In this document: piece after piece, positions 11,805-22,307 of the stretch
How the letters are laid out: each line of letters begins with the position of its first letter
Numbering within the stretch: the stretch's first letter is position 1
Position numbers and translations under genes: made by a program
Notes under the pieces: model-generated
What the model saw: only the letters and a program-made list of their open reading frames with translations
Database searches by the model: none
Told to the model about the DNA's origin: nothing
Assembly: GCF_037975245.1 (NCBI RefSeq)
Contig: NC_092583.1
Location: 4,685,264-4,749,263 of the forward strand
Reading direction: 5' to 3'
From: Apostichopus japonicus
Lineage: Eukaryota > Echinodermata > Holothuroidea > Aspidochirotida > Stichopodidae
DNA length: 64,000 nucleotides

Positions 11805-13120
11805 CTATATTTATATTGAAAAGGAGAAAAAATTACACTTTATTCATTCTGTCGAGGTTGTTCTCCTCTAAGAAAAAATGAAACATTCATTTAAATGTTT
11901 GAGGCAAATTTGAGGAAAACAACTATCAAAGCACAATGCAAGGTGACAACCTTTAACCCTAAGCCCTTGCAGCTTAGCGTGTATGTATAAGCTCAGGGAC
12001 AAACTCCCGGGTCAGTGTTAGTAAATATGGGATACACGTACTCCCTGAGGTTGATAGGCAGGAGTCCAGAGCATAGGCGGGATTACAGGGGGCAATTGGG
12101 GGTTACTTGCCCCCCTCCCCACACACACTTTTTTCCATACTTTGAGTTGGCTTTTTTATCCAGTTCAGTTGGTAATTTGGTTGGCTATGCCACAACAATA
12201 CTGACAACTCTGCGATACTTTTATACTGATTCATAATGTCATTATACACAAGCTATAAAAAAGATCGACCCATTGTGACGATTCTTATTAAAATCCATTT
12301 GATACTGTTTATTTAAATCTGGCAAGATTTATATGCAGATAGCATCATTACATTTTCAAATACAAGTACAAGTACTGGGAAATAACCTATAAAAATTGCA
12401 CCACATTACATCTAGGGGGGCTTTATCAAATAAAAAAAAATGGAGTGACACCCCTCCCCTTAGGCCCTCCCCATGTGACCCCCCTTCATTCAACTTTCAC
12501 ACATCAAATCACGCCGCTGCTCCATGGGGTGCGAAGCTATGGGCCACAAACACCAAACTTCCTGAAGAGTAAGTTATATCTACACCTGCTTACGGGGATT
12601 CACATCTCATCTCTCCCATACTGCAGGAAGGAATTCAATGACAAATGTTGGACACACCTTAATTTCAAAGCTACGACATATAGCTAAAGTCGAATGGTAG
12701 AAGTACAACTTGGTCAGTGCGGCGTTCATAATTAAGGTGTGAATTTTACAAATTGTTACATAGCTCATAAATTATCCATAAAAGTGATATTTGCGATGAG
12801 ACATGCAACTTCGTGGATTGGCCTCTATTTCTCAATTGATAATGAGTGCGAGTAGTGGAAATTCAGAAACACTGCGTATGTGGTCTTCTACGTACAAAGC
12901 GAAATCGTGTAAAAGCTTTCAAAAACTGGGAAAGATTGAAGGAGGACGGGACTAAACGCCGACGAACTTATTGTAAAACAAAATTTCATATTTCAGTCAA
13001 AGAGAACATATTAACTTGCGGATAAACAGTCTATTACAAAACTTCCAAATGCGCCGATCGTCTCATTTACAACAGACAGCACATGACTTAATTAAACACC
13101 TGTCAATATTCAACTTACAG
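11805..13120. other. Probable intron of copy A, no further exon recognised
   Basis: This lies upstream of copy A exon 2. A fragment with MITE-like features (CATAGGCGGG and a nearby G/C-run) starts near 12072, but its other end was not found. No counterpart of copy B exon 1 was seen here. Confidence 0.35.
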
Positions 13121-13124
13121 GGCG

Positions 13125-13307
13125 GGGCTACTATTACGCACAAATGTGATTGGCTTGTGATCGAGCAACGTCACGCGCGCTTGTGTACGTGAACGTGTAA
13201 ATGTTTAAGCTGCGTTATGCCTGTTGTTCTGTAGAAGACTACAGCACAATACGTATGTACTGTGCGCGCACTTATAATGTATGCATATATATTTCCCCTT
13301 TGTATAT
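13125..13307 (+). promoter_or_regulatory. Possible GC-box/CCAAT promoter
   Basis: GGGCGGGGC at 13131 is followed by TGATTGGCT, an inverted CCAAT box, and a locally CpG-richer stretch ending just before the ATG at 13308. These are weak generic motifs; the call rests on their position before an ATG exon with a good splice donor. Confidence 0.3.
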
Positions 13308-13405
13308 ATGGCGCCGTCTTACAAAGTTAAAGGAACAGACAAGTTCGTGCTTACACAAGGATTAATAAAATGGATTTTACGGGACATAATTGATCAAAAA
13401 AGAAG
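13308..13405 (+). CDS. Candidate first coding exon of an unidentified gene
   Basis: ATG opens a 98-base frame that starts MAPSYKVKG, contains LIKWILRDI, ends in a basic DQKR segment, and runs into an AG|GTGAGC donor in phase 2. A following 36-base candidate exon at 13599-13634 (after CTGCAG, before GTGAGC) would keep the frame, but it is too short to trust. I do not recognise the protein and cannot find later exons; a chance open frame is possible. Confidence 0.35.
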
Positions 13406-13639
13406 GTGAGCACATCCTCATAAAATGTCTTGAAAGCCTAGTTATTTTTTTTTACCCTAAGAAACAATCACTCATTTGCTCCTGATTTCAATAACCAAAA
13501 AAGGAAGCTGCTTTTGGCGCTCAAGATTGTTTACATCGGTGGCTTGTGTGAATCAACATTTCCATCTTATTTTTGTAGCATGTAGACGTTTGCTGCAGGA
13601 CATATCTGGAGGAGTTCAATGGTGCTGTTCAATGGTGAG

Positions 13640-14239
13640 CGTGATTCAATTTTTCGCTTAAGTATCCTAATATAACAGCTCTTACTTTACTTAGTTACTA
13701 TAGTTAAAGTTGACAGTACGTACTGTGGGAAATTCACCTTGCATTAAAATAAAACATTGCATCAGTATAATAAATTAGCGCAAGTTTCGCTCGTAAGGGA
13801 TGCGTACATCGAAAGACAAAGTTGAAATTGTTTCACAGTATGTATACTTGATCGATTATGAAACAGGAAGAGTACATCTTAATTATCAACCATAACCAAG
13901 CACTTAATCACATTTAGATCTTACACGGGTATAGGTCATCCAATGTCCGTGAGGAAGGACATCTTTATCTAGTATAAAGGGACAGACAAAACGTGGCTTA
14001 GATTGTCAAATCAAATCATTTGATGTAACCTTTGACTTATAATGAATAGGATTTGTGCAAGAAAGGACAGATCAGAATTTTCAGAGATGCACAACTGTTG
14101 CGTGAGGTATGGATACACAGTACCACCAACCATGTAATTTATGCACAAGAGGCTATGCTGAATAAGAACTGCAAGGCCTTTAATTGTTGCTATACAGTAG
14201 TACTGTGAAACTTTCTGTAAAACTTATCCAGAACAGCAG
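13640..14239. other. Unassigned stretch
   Basis: No gene or recognisable repeat seen. Confidence 0.4.
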
Positions 14240-14247
14240 CACTGAAT

Positions 14248-15143
14248 CATGGGCGGCGATCCGTACTTCCGAGTGGGGGGGGGGGGGGGGGATATGACCT
14301 TGTTGACTATCAGAGCCGTCTCTATATACGGCTCTGGTTGACTATCTAAGCGTAGTGCCACCATGAGTTTGCGCGAAGCGTACAAGAAAATTTTAGGATT
14401 TACAAACCCTCTATATGGCCGGAAACGGCACTTCCCGAGGTTTCCAAGCGGCAAATACCCAACTTTAAAATAGGGATATCATGTCCGAAATATCTCATAA
14501 TCAGGATCCAAAATACTTTTTTTTAATTTCGGGTGTTATTTTGGGAAAATTGCCCCTGTCAATCTTGTTTCAGGCGCTACGTTAGAATGTTCGAGAGCTC
14601 TTTTATATTATTCGATGAAGAAAATGGCCTCATGCAGGCTATTATAGGCCTATACACATGCAATACACAATTACACATAGTTACATTCCTAGGTACCGAT
14701 TGCTAGGGCATCCAGGTGAAACGTGTATTAAGCATTACCCTGGTAACATGAGATTCTCAGCTGTTCGAGGGAATATGTACGTGTGTAGGCCTACTATAGG
14801 GCCTATATGAATCAATGATATGAATACTGTGAGGGTGCATATATGTACTATATCAATACCGTGGGCGCAATAATACATTTTGTTGTTATAGGGCCATTGA
14901 AGCCTACAGTCAACTATTCTTGCTTTATAAAGACGGTATATTTGAAAAGATCGCACTGCGTTTATGGTAGGCGAGAAATGAAGCTAAAAAAGAGCCGTAC
15001 ATTCACGATGATGCATAAATGTAGGCATGAAAAAATTCTTATCCCTGGCATTTGGTGTGGGGGGATATGGTGTATTACATCCCCTCCACCCATTTTCATG
15101 GGGAGATATATCCCCCTCCCCCCCCCCAAGATCGCCGCCCATG
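14248..15143. mobile_element. hAT-like non-autonomous element, 896 bp
   Basis: Ends CATGGGCGGCGATC and GATCGCCGCCCATG are inverted, with perfect 8-base duplications CACTGAAT at 14240-14247 and 15144-15151. A G-run lies at the left end and C-runs at the right. Inside are the palindrome CAGAGCCG...CGGCTCTG at 14310-14335 and the shared module at about 14345-14436. No transposase. Confidence 0.85.
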
Positions 15144-15296
15144 CACTGAATGCATGCTACATGGTTCTTTGCTGTTTGATACTTTGAACTTGACCGGACC
15201 ACCCTACAGGTACTAAGGGTGTTGCTTAGGACTGCTTCACTGTATGGCTGACAACTTACAAAATCAAAAATCCAAATCCGCCTTAGGTATTAATCA

Positions 15297-15641
15297 CATA
15301 GGCGTAGGAGGCGGTGGCTGGCGGGGGGGGGGGAGCTTCAGCCCCCAACCAAATATTTTTGTGAAAATTCGGGCAATATGCTGAGAATTTTTCGGGCACC
15401 TACTGAAAGAAAAATAAATTGTAATGATGTAGCTAAAGGAAGTTTAAAAAAAAATCTCCATGGTAATTAAAATATAGTTCTAAGCTTGCCCGACTAATTC
15501 GCCATTACTAATGTCAAAGCCAATATGATATGTACATTAATATGTTGAACGCGCGCGGAGCGCGAAAAAGTTTGGTTATATTTTTCGGGCAAGTCGTTAC
15601 AGAACCCCCCCCCAATATCAAATTGGGCTCCCATGCCTATG
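15297..15641. mobile_element. hAT-like MITE, 345 bp, CATAGGCGTAGG family
   Basis: The left end is CATAGGCGTAGGAG and the right end GGGCTCCCATGCCTATG. Perfect 8-base duplications ATTAATCA lie at 15289-15296 and 15642-15649. The interior has GAATTTTTCGGGCA motifs and the GCGCGCGGAGCGCG block (15548-15600), shared with 4708-4758 and 18008-18058. Confidence 0.85.
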
Positions 15642-15649
15642 ATTAATCA

Positions 15650-16127
15650 TACAGTACAGTATCTACAGTAATAGATATCTCCTAAACATTGCTTTTTTGC
15701 ACTTTTGGAGAAAATTCAGATAGATTGATATTGTATAGAGAGACTCAATATGGAGTATACTGTACGAGCGATATGCAAAATTAAGAGCGAATTAAAAGTG
15801 TGCAATTGACTTAGTCTGCATGAGAGAGTCCTCCTATATATACCTGCTTTTCTAATACAGTCTCCTAATATCTACCTAAATATGTGTGTATTGACTGTTC
15901 CAATTTTATGTTATTTAATTATAATCAAAATTTAATATGCGGTCTTTGCTACAATATTGGGCATTAATTTAAATAATTTCAACAATTTTTAGTTTTGACC
16001 AAGTGTTACCAAGTTTTTGGTCATATACCCTGCTTGCAGTACTGTAAATTTCGAATGAATTAAATACTACTAGTTCTTAACTAGAACGGGTCAGTCTTGC
16101 ATTTCAACCCAAGTAAAAAACAAGGCC
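15650..16127. other. Unassigned AT-rich stretch
   Basis: No gene or recognised repeat. Confidence 0.4.
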
Positions 16128-16393
16128 GTGGCTATTCTTACAACTAGTCGTAACAATTATTTATAAACTATTCTTACAACAAAGTAATTCAAAGTAAATA
16201 AAGCAACTGCGCATGAAGTAGGGGTAACCCTAACCCTAACTCTAATCCTCAATCCAACCCTAACCCTGAACCTAACCCTAACCGGAAATTATTGTTACTC
16301 CTGGTCGTAAAAATAGTACTCCTAGCTGTAAAAATAGCAACTGCGCATGCTCAAAAGGTCATTATTGTTACAACTAGTCATAAAAATAGCCAC
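16128..16393. mobile_element. MITE-like inverted repeat containing telomere-like repeats
   Basis: About 30 bases at each end (GTGGCTATT...ACTAGT...GTAACAAT) are inverted. Between them 16217-16290 holds imperfect CCCTAA repeats. The motif GCAACTGCGCATG appears on both sides. No clear target duplication. Confidence 0.6.
16217..16290 (-). repeat. Interstitial telomere-like repeat (CCCTAA)n, degenerate
   Basis: Several CCCTAA units are interrupted by variants such as CTCTAA and CCTGAA. This is the animal telomere motif TTAGGG read on the minus strand. Confidence 0.75.
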
Positions 16394-16825
16394 TTTGAAA
16401 AAACCAATTATCCTGATGTTGAATGTTCCTTTTAGCATGTTGATTCTTGCATTCCACCACACCCAGAGACAAACTTAATAGACTTCAACTTGCGTTAAAA
16501 TTAGATTACCATACCTTTACTAATTAATTAATTGTACAAAGAAAAAGTAGAAAAGACTAGGGATAAGCCAAACGTTCAGTTTTCTCCCGTTAAGAGTACA
16601 GACAAACATCCCGTATGGCATGTGTATTAATTTCCTGACAACACGCTGACTTATGTATACTCTTAACCCACCAATGACAAATTTAAAAATATAACACCTA
16701 ATTTGCATTTGCTAGTAAGATCAATATGTTGTGGCTTAAATGTAGACATACAGAGAAATCGGGAAAGGCAGTAGACACTGTACAGTTTTTCTATTTTTTA
16801 AGAGTGTGGTAAAACTTGTCCCATA
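16394..16825. other. Unassigned stretch
   Basis: No gene or recognised repeat. Confidence 0.35.
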
Positions 16826-17345
16826 TACAAGGGCGTATCCAGGATTTTCTAACCCGGGGGGCGCGAATTTCTATCTAAGCGGGGCGCCACCATCGGTTGG
16901 CGCGCAGCGTACAAGAAAATTTCTGGTTTTGATACCACCCAGATCACCGGAAATGGTACTTCTCGGCCTTGAAAATGACCAACCAGATGTACACTTTTTG
17001 CCTGAGAACCAAGTATTTCCCAATAGTTTTTTTTTCATCCATAACCTTTTTGAAGATATTGTCACCAGTCACAAATCATGTTCGACCTCACCGCATGACC
17101 TGTGGATCATTGTTTTTGTAGGTGATTCTACGTCGCGGCCCACAATATCCGTCAGCCCCACTTTTCAAGGTTTTAAGCCCATTATTTGTTCAGAATTTGA
17201 AAATTCACATTCTACATGTAAAATGGTGGCACTTATAAAGGCTTTTGTCACCCAACATTTTCTGAGAAATATGCATTTTTTTGTGTGTAACATCAATAAA
17301 TTGAATAGTATAGGTGATAATTCATTCTTTCCCGTGGCATGAAAA
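16826..17345 (+). mobile_element. hAT-like MITE fragment
   Basis: It starts CAAGGGCGTATCCAGG with a short G-run, then the shared module at 16872-16970. A 178-codon open frame runs through it, but the first third is element sequence and no protein family is visible. The right end and target duplication were not found. Confidence 0.5.
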
Positions 17346-17774
17346 TGTTCGCTGCTCGCCCCAATGAAAAGAAATATAGGCTAATTTGTGGTTCAAATGA
17401 TGCTGTAAAGGAGGTTTTATACTATATTATGCTAAATGCTAGAGAAATGATGGTTGCTAAGTCAAAATTGAATGCAATTTTTTTTATGTATACTTGACAA
17501 TTACAATGCGGGTTTTTCGGAAGCTTGCGCGGGTCAGCGGGTTTGGGTGTTAGAATGCGGGTCCAACCCGCGAATTGCGGGTCAGTTGGGAGCTCTGAAA
17601 TTGCACGAGTAGAGGGAAGGGTGATGAAGAATGATGGTCAGAAATTTTCGAAAATTCAGACACAGTTAATTTATTGGTGTACAAATATTAAAACCTCTTA
17701 TAACGGCGCTACTATTAAACTTGGTTGAAGGAAATGAAAAATAGCAGATATTTCCGAAACCGAACACTACACAC
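17346..17774. other. Unassigned stretch
   Basis: No gene seen. A short GC-rich patch lies at 17515-17600. Confidence 0.35.
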
Positions 17775-18060
17775 ATTGGCATAAGGGGCGGGGGCTGCAG
17801 TCCCTAATTCGCCATGACTAATGTAAAAGATAGTTTTGACATAATTGGACCTCCATGCTTTTTCTCTATCTACGTAAGACATTTCGTTGTTTACATTAGC
17901 ATCCCGCGGTATACTGCGCAACTTTGACGGACCGTACGGTATACTATGGCATGCGATGTAGGCCTAATAACCGATGCTTGCTTATATAATATTGACATTA
18001 ACATGTTGAACGCGCGCAGAGCGCGCGAAAATTTTTGGTTATTTTTCGGGCAAGTCGGAC
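17775..18060 (+). mobile_element. Degraded MITE, CATAGGCGTAGG family
   Basis: It resembles the interior of 15297-15641: CTAATTCGCCAT, then ACATTAACATGTTGAACG, then the GCGCGCAGAGCGCG block and TTTTTCGGGCAAGTCG. The ends are eroded. Confidence 0.6.
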
Positions 18061-18146
18061 AGTTTTGAGGCTGTTCATCCTGGAACGCCATTTTCATGCT
18101 CACTGATATGATGTGATATCTGCTGTTTGCTTTACAAATTCGAACA

Positions 18147-18385
18147 GGCGCGTAGCGAGGAATTTGCCACGGGAGAGGCGAAGCCTGTAGGCAAAGTATC
18201 TAAGCGTAGCGCCATCATGAGTTGGCGCGAAGCGTACAAGAAAAGTTTGCCGCAAATCCCTCCCAGATGGCTGGAAATGGCACTACCCAGGACCATTTAT
18301 TGGCGCGAAGCGTACAATCAAATTTTGGCCGAAAATGCCTCCCAGATCGCTGGAAATGACACTTCCCAGGCCTTGTAAGTTGCAT
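18147..18385 (+). mobile_element. hAT-like MITE fragment with tandem module
   Basis: It begins CAGGCGCGTAGCGAGG, like the rebuilt MITE around 36577. The ~90-base module is present in two tandem copies (18198-18290 and 18291-18376, the second partial). A related right end, CTGGATACGCGCCTG, stands at 18961-18975, but the flanking 8-mers do not match, so a single element is not proven. Confidence 0.55.
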
Positions 18386-18744
18386 CTGAGCACTTTCAAT
18401 TTTGAAATTACTAGCAATATCATAAAAAAAGAAATATGCTGAAGGGTGGGGGCGGTCGCCCCCTTCCCGAAATGCGTCATGTTCCCCGACAACACGGTCG
18501 AGTTCGAGACCAGCCACATTTGGTTTCATAGCACAATTCTACAATTGTTTAAGGCTTATATACACACACACGCGTTATGGTAGACCATATATAGTATATA
18601 TATAGATAATGAGTGAGAGAGGAAAAATAGAAACGTCAAAAATGGAGTTGTCGGTGTAAGGGGTAGGATGAGGCACACGCCCCTTTCGAAATCCTTGATC
18701 CGTCACTGGCTACCCAGTGTATATAATAGGGGTCGCTGTAATGA

Positions 18745-18945
18745 TGTCACTGTTCCTCTTTCTCTTCCCGGTGTCTTGGCGTTTTTCTTTTACTCCCTCC
18801 TTTTCTCCTTTTCTCCTTTTCTCTCTTTCTTCTTTTTCTCTTCCCTTCCTTCCTCTCCTCCTCTTTTTTTCCCCTCTTTTTTCCTTTTTCTTCTCTTTTT
18901 TTTTCTCTCCTCTTTTTCTTACTCCTCTCCTCTTTTTCGCCCCCA
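18745..18945 (+). repeat. Polypyrimidine tract
   Basis: About 200 bases are almost pure C/T. This is low complexity, and the open frames in it are artefacts of composition. Confidence 0.8.
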
Positions 18946-18975
18946 ACGCCCCCCCCCCCTGGATACGCGCCTGCA

Positions 18976-20525
18976 TACTTACATCATTATGTTGTTTTTT
19001 GTGTTAATTTTCTATGTATGGCTGTTTACAGATATTTTGGAAATCATATGGAATATTGTCAATTCCATTCCTTCACTTTTTATAAGATGGAAAAACTACT
19101 TTAATTGTTATTCAGAACATTATAGTTCCAACTCTTAGTAACCTTGCAGTAACATTGTAGTCTATGATATTTTATGAAATGTAACTTGTATCCGTACTTA
19201 TTTGCCTGGTTCAGGGCCTATGGGACAGAAGAATGTATCCCTTGTGGACGATAAAGGCAGAAGAAAACTCTGAAGTGAAGTTATGTGCTTGTTGACGTTC
19301 TGCATACACTATTTACCCTGGTTGGGCCTGCTAGATAAGTTTTGTTCCAATACTGACAGATGAAAATGAAAAAAGTCTTTTCGTAGTTAACATATTCTTG
19401 ATTTGTTTTAAGGTACTTTTCTCAGATATAATTCAATTATATATCAAGTCCTCTCATTTGCTAAATGAATATGAATATTCAAGTTTAATACTTCAAATAC
19501 TTATCAGGGCAACAGACATCCAAGTCATGTTGTTAAAAGTACAAATCACAGGTTTTTCTCTTCCTTAATCCTTCTCTCGCACAAACCTACAGAGAATCTA
19601 TTTACCTTTTATACCTTCTATAAGGCAGTTTATGTTAGACCATCTGTATTGGCCCTCTATATATACCACCTATGCAGGCCCTCTATTAATTCCACCTGTG
19701 TAGACCCTCTATATATGCCCCCTGTGTAGGCCCTCTATATATGCCCCCTGTGTAGGCCCTCTATGAAAGATGCCTATGTAGGCCCTCTACATATACCGCC
19801 AATGTAGGCCCTCTATACATTCGGCCTATGCACCCCTCTGTATATGCTGCCTATGTAGACCCTCTACATATACTGTCTATGTTGGCCCTCTATATATGCG
19901 GCCTATGCAGGCCCTCTATATATGCTACCAATGTAGGCCCTCTATATATGCAGCATATGCAGGCCCTCTATATATGTGGCCTATGTAGGCCCTCTATATA
20001 TACTGCCTATGCAGGCCCTCTGTATATGCTGCCTATGCAGGCCCTCTGTATATGCTGCCTATGAAGGCCCTCTATTTATGCAGGCCCTCTATATATTCCA
20101 CCTATGTAGGCCCACTGTATATGCTGCCTATGCAGGCCCTGTGTATATGCCAGCTATGTAGACCCACTGTATATGCTGCCAATGCAGGCCCTCTATATAT
20201 GCAGCATATGCAGGCCCTCTATATATGTGGCCTATGCAGGGCCTCTATATATGCCACCTTTTGTAGACCCTCTATATAAACTGCCTATGTAGGCCGTCTA
20301 TATATGCTGCCAATGCAGGCCCTCTATATATTCAGGCCCATTATATATGCAGCCTATGCAGACCCTCTGTATATACGGCCTATGCAGGCCCTCTATATAT
20401 GTGGCCTATGTAGGCCCTATATATATGTGGCCTATGCAGGACCTCAATATATATGGCCTATGCAGACCCTCTGTATATACGGCCTATGCAGGCCCTCTAT
20501 ATATTCCACCTATGTAGGCCCATAT
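18976..20525 (+). repeat. Dispersed unit: ~650-base leader plus 26-base minisatellite
   Basis: The leader 18976-19630 is repeated at 62135-62780. It is followed by about 34 units of a 26-base repeat (GCCCTCTATATATGC plus GGCCTATGCAG, with variants) to 20525. The other copy has a shorter array. The leader reading frames are not conserved, so the unit is non-coding. Confidence 0.85.
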
Positions 20526-20529
20526 AGGT

Positions 20530-22190
20530 TCCAAAATTAAGATTGTCAACCATCTAGAACTTCTTTTCCTAATCTACTTTGAAACATGTTCTGGAAGAAA
20601 TATTTGATTTGATTATTTAAGAACAAAGGTCAAGAATGGTCAGAAATAGAACTTCATCTCTTTGACTGACTATTCAGTTTGAAAATTAATAACGTCATTA
20701 GTTATTAACATAAAATTCAACTTATAAAAAGAATAAAGAGTGTGAATCTCAAGTAATCAAAGATACAAAATTTGATAAACTACTCAAACAAATATTCGTA
20801 CTTGAAAACACAACATTAGTGTCAGTGATAAAGATGACACTTTATCAAAGTCTTCTAATTAAGTTTATTTCTGGAGTCAGACACAATTTTTTTGAGTATT
20901 TTTATTTGGGGGAATGAAATGAAAGTGTTATTTCAAGTATAATTTAAGGTAACAGAGATATTTTTTATTATTGGTGCTACATGATTTTTGTTCTTTGGAC
21001 TTTTTACTTTTCATGGAAAGATGTATTATGTCAAGATATTGTAAAGACATGAATTAAATGAAGGATTTAACGAGTCCATACAAAGTTCTTTCTCTGAGTT
21101 TTATGTTTTTATATTATGTTATGTTTTGTCTTAAACTTTCTTAGCCAGTGTATCAAAATGGCCATTTTCTCATCTCAAAATATTCCATCATATTGAAGAT
21201 ATGTTTCTATGCAACTCTTCACGACGCTGTGTTGTAGGGTATTCCCCAACCCATCAGGGCAGTGTGTGGACTACTTCTAGTACTCATGCACCGTCAGCCC
21301 TCCTTTTGTAAATCTTAAACTGTTGTTATCATTTCTAATAGTCACTTTTGGTATTCCAACCACCCCCTTCCCTTACCTGAAGAATATAAACCTGATGGAA
21401 AGGGGGGCATGGGGTGTTCATCCACTCGAAGAGTGTAAAACATCCGAAGACACTTAGGATGATAAGAAAGCCAAGTTATTCTTCCCATGAAAATTTAAGA
21501 ACCTTCCACTTCCGTGCCCCGGAACCTCTCTCCCCCCCCCCCCCCTCTGTCTCTCCCTCTCTATATCGTGGCAATAAAGTCTTTTCTGTTGCATTCGCTT
21601 CAGCAGAATGCTGACGTTTGTGTTTATGTAGGTGTTTATGTAGGATTTTACCTGTTTCTACACTGCTTAACGCATATAAGTAGGCTAATTACAAAATAAC
21701 ATTTTTAATTTTTTTTTTACATTGTTAAATTAAGTCCACGAAAGGTGTTTCAAACTACAAGAAAATATCATATTTCAGAAATGAAAAGTATGCCAAATAT
21801 ACCCGTTCTTGTCTCCCATAAGGTAAACTGCATTATTTGCTCTCGCAAAGCTGATGGTTAAAAAGAACAAGCATGCGCAATCAACCTGCATTGAACATGG
21901 TATTCTGATGTGCTGAGCACTACTACTGTGCTGATGTGCCGTCCGTACCCGAGAGTTGTAACGATATGTATAGTAAACTTTTATGGCGCCCTCTCTCTTT
22001 TGTAGTCTGTTGGCCGATCCGCCTGCGTCACAATGCGTTGCTGCGCCCGACGTGAAATACGAGCTACATTGCTTTCCGTACACACACGTATGGTAGATGT
22101 ACGTCGTATAGTAATACATTCCTTACGGTGAAGGTATACAGACGGCGAGCCAGGATTGAAGCAGGGAACGGATAGCGCGGCGCAAGTAAT
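20530..22190. other. Unassigned stretch
   Basis: No gene recognised. It holds a C-run near 21530 and AT-rich sequence. The 22000-22190 part is more GC-balanced and may be the 5' untranslated region or promoter of copy B. Confidence 0.35.
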
Positions 22191-22193
22191 ATC

Positions 22194-22307
22194 ATGGGTT
22201 GCCAACATTCAAAATGTCAGGTCAGAAAAGAGGAAAGAGGCTCAGGGAGTGTCAGAGACAGAAAGGGAAACTTTTGGAACTGGATCGGGAGGAAGCGACG
22301 TGCAATG
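22194..22307 (+). CDS. Copy B exon 1 (predicted), myristoylation-type N-terminus
   Basis: The ATG at 22194 opens 38 codons and ends exactly in phase 0 at the strong donor G|GTGAGT, as exon 2 (phase 0) needs. The protein starts MGCQHSKC: Gly2 and Ser6 fit the N-myristoylation consensus and Cys3 would be a palmitoylation site, which would tether the protein to membranes. It then has a basic IGRKRR segment before the junction. The ATG at 22214 is in another frame and would not join exon 2 in frame. The link to exon 2 is predicted from phase only. Confidence 0.55.

Noticed and set aside
13599-13634. 36-base microexon following 13308-13405
   Set aside because: Phase fits, but a 36-base match to splice signals is expected by chance at this scale.
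16806-17342. 178-codon plus-strand frame
   Set aside because: Its first third is hAT-like MITE sequence and the rest shows no domain or conservation. Best read as chance.
18147-18975. Single hAT-like element from CAGGCGCGTAGC to CTGGATACGCGCCTG
   Set aside because: The ends are compatible, but the flanking 8-mers (AATTCGAA, CATACTTA) do not match; more likely two separate fragments.
19630-20525. Regular 26-base repeats as a CRISPR array
   Set aside because: Head-to-tail units without spacers, in an animal genome; a minisatellite.
19828-20540. Frames with repeated PLYM and MQAL peptides
   Set aside because: Products of the 26-base minisatellite; the units shift frame between neighbours.
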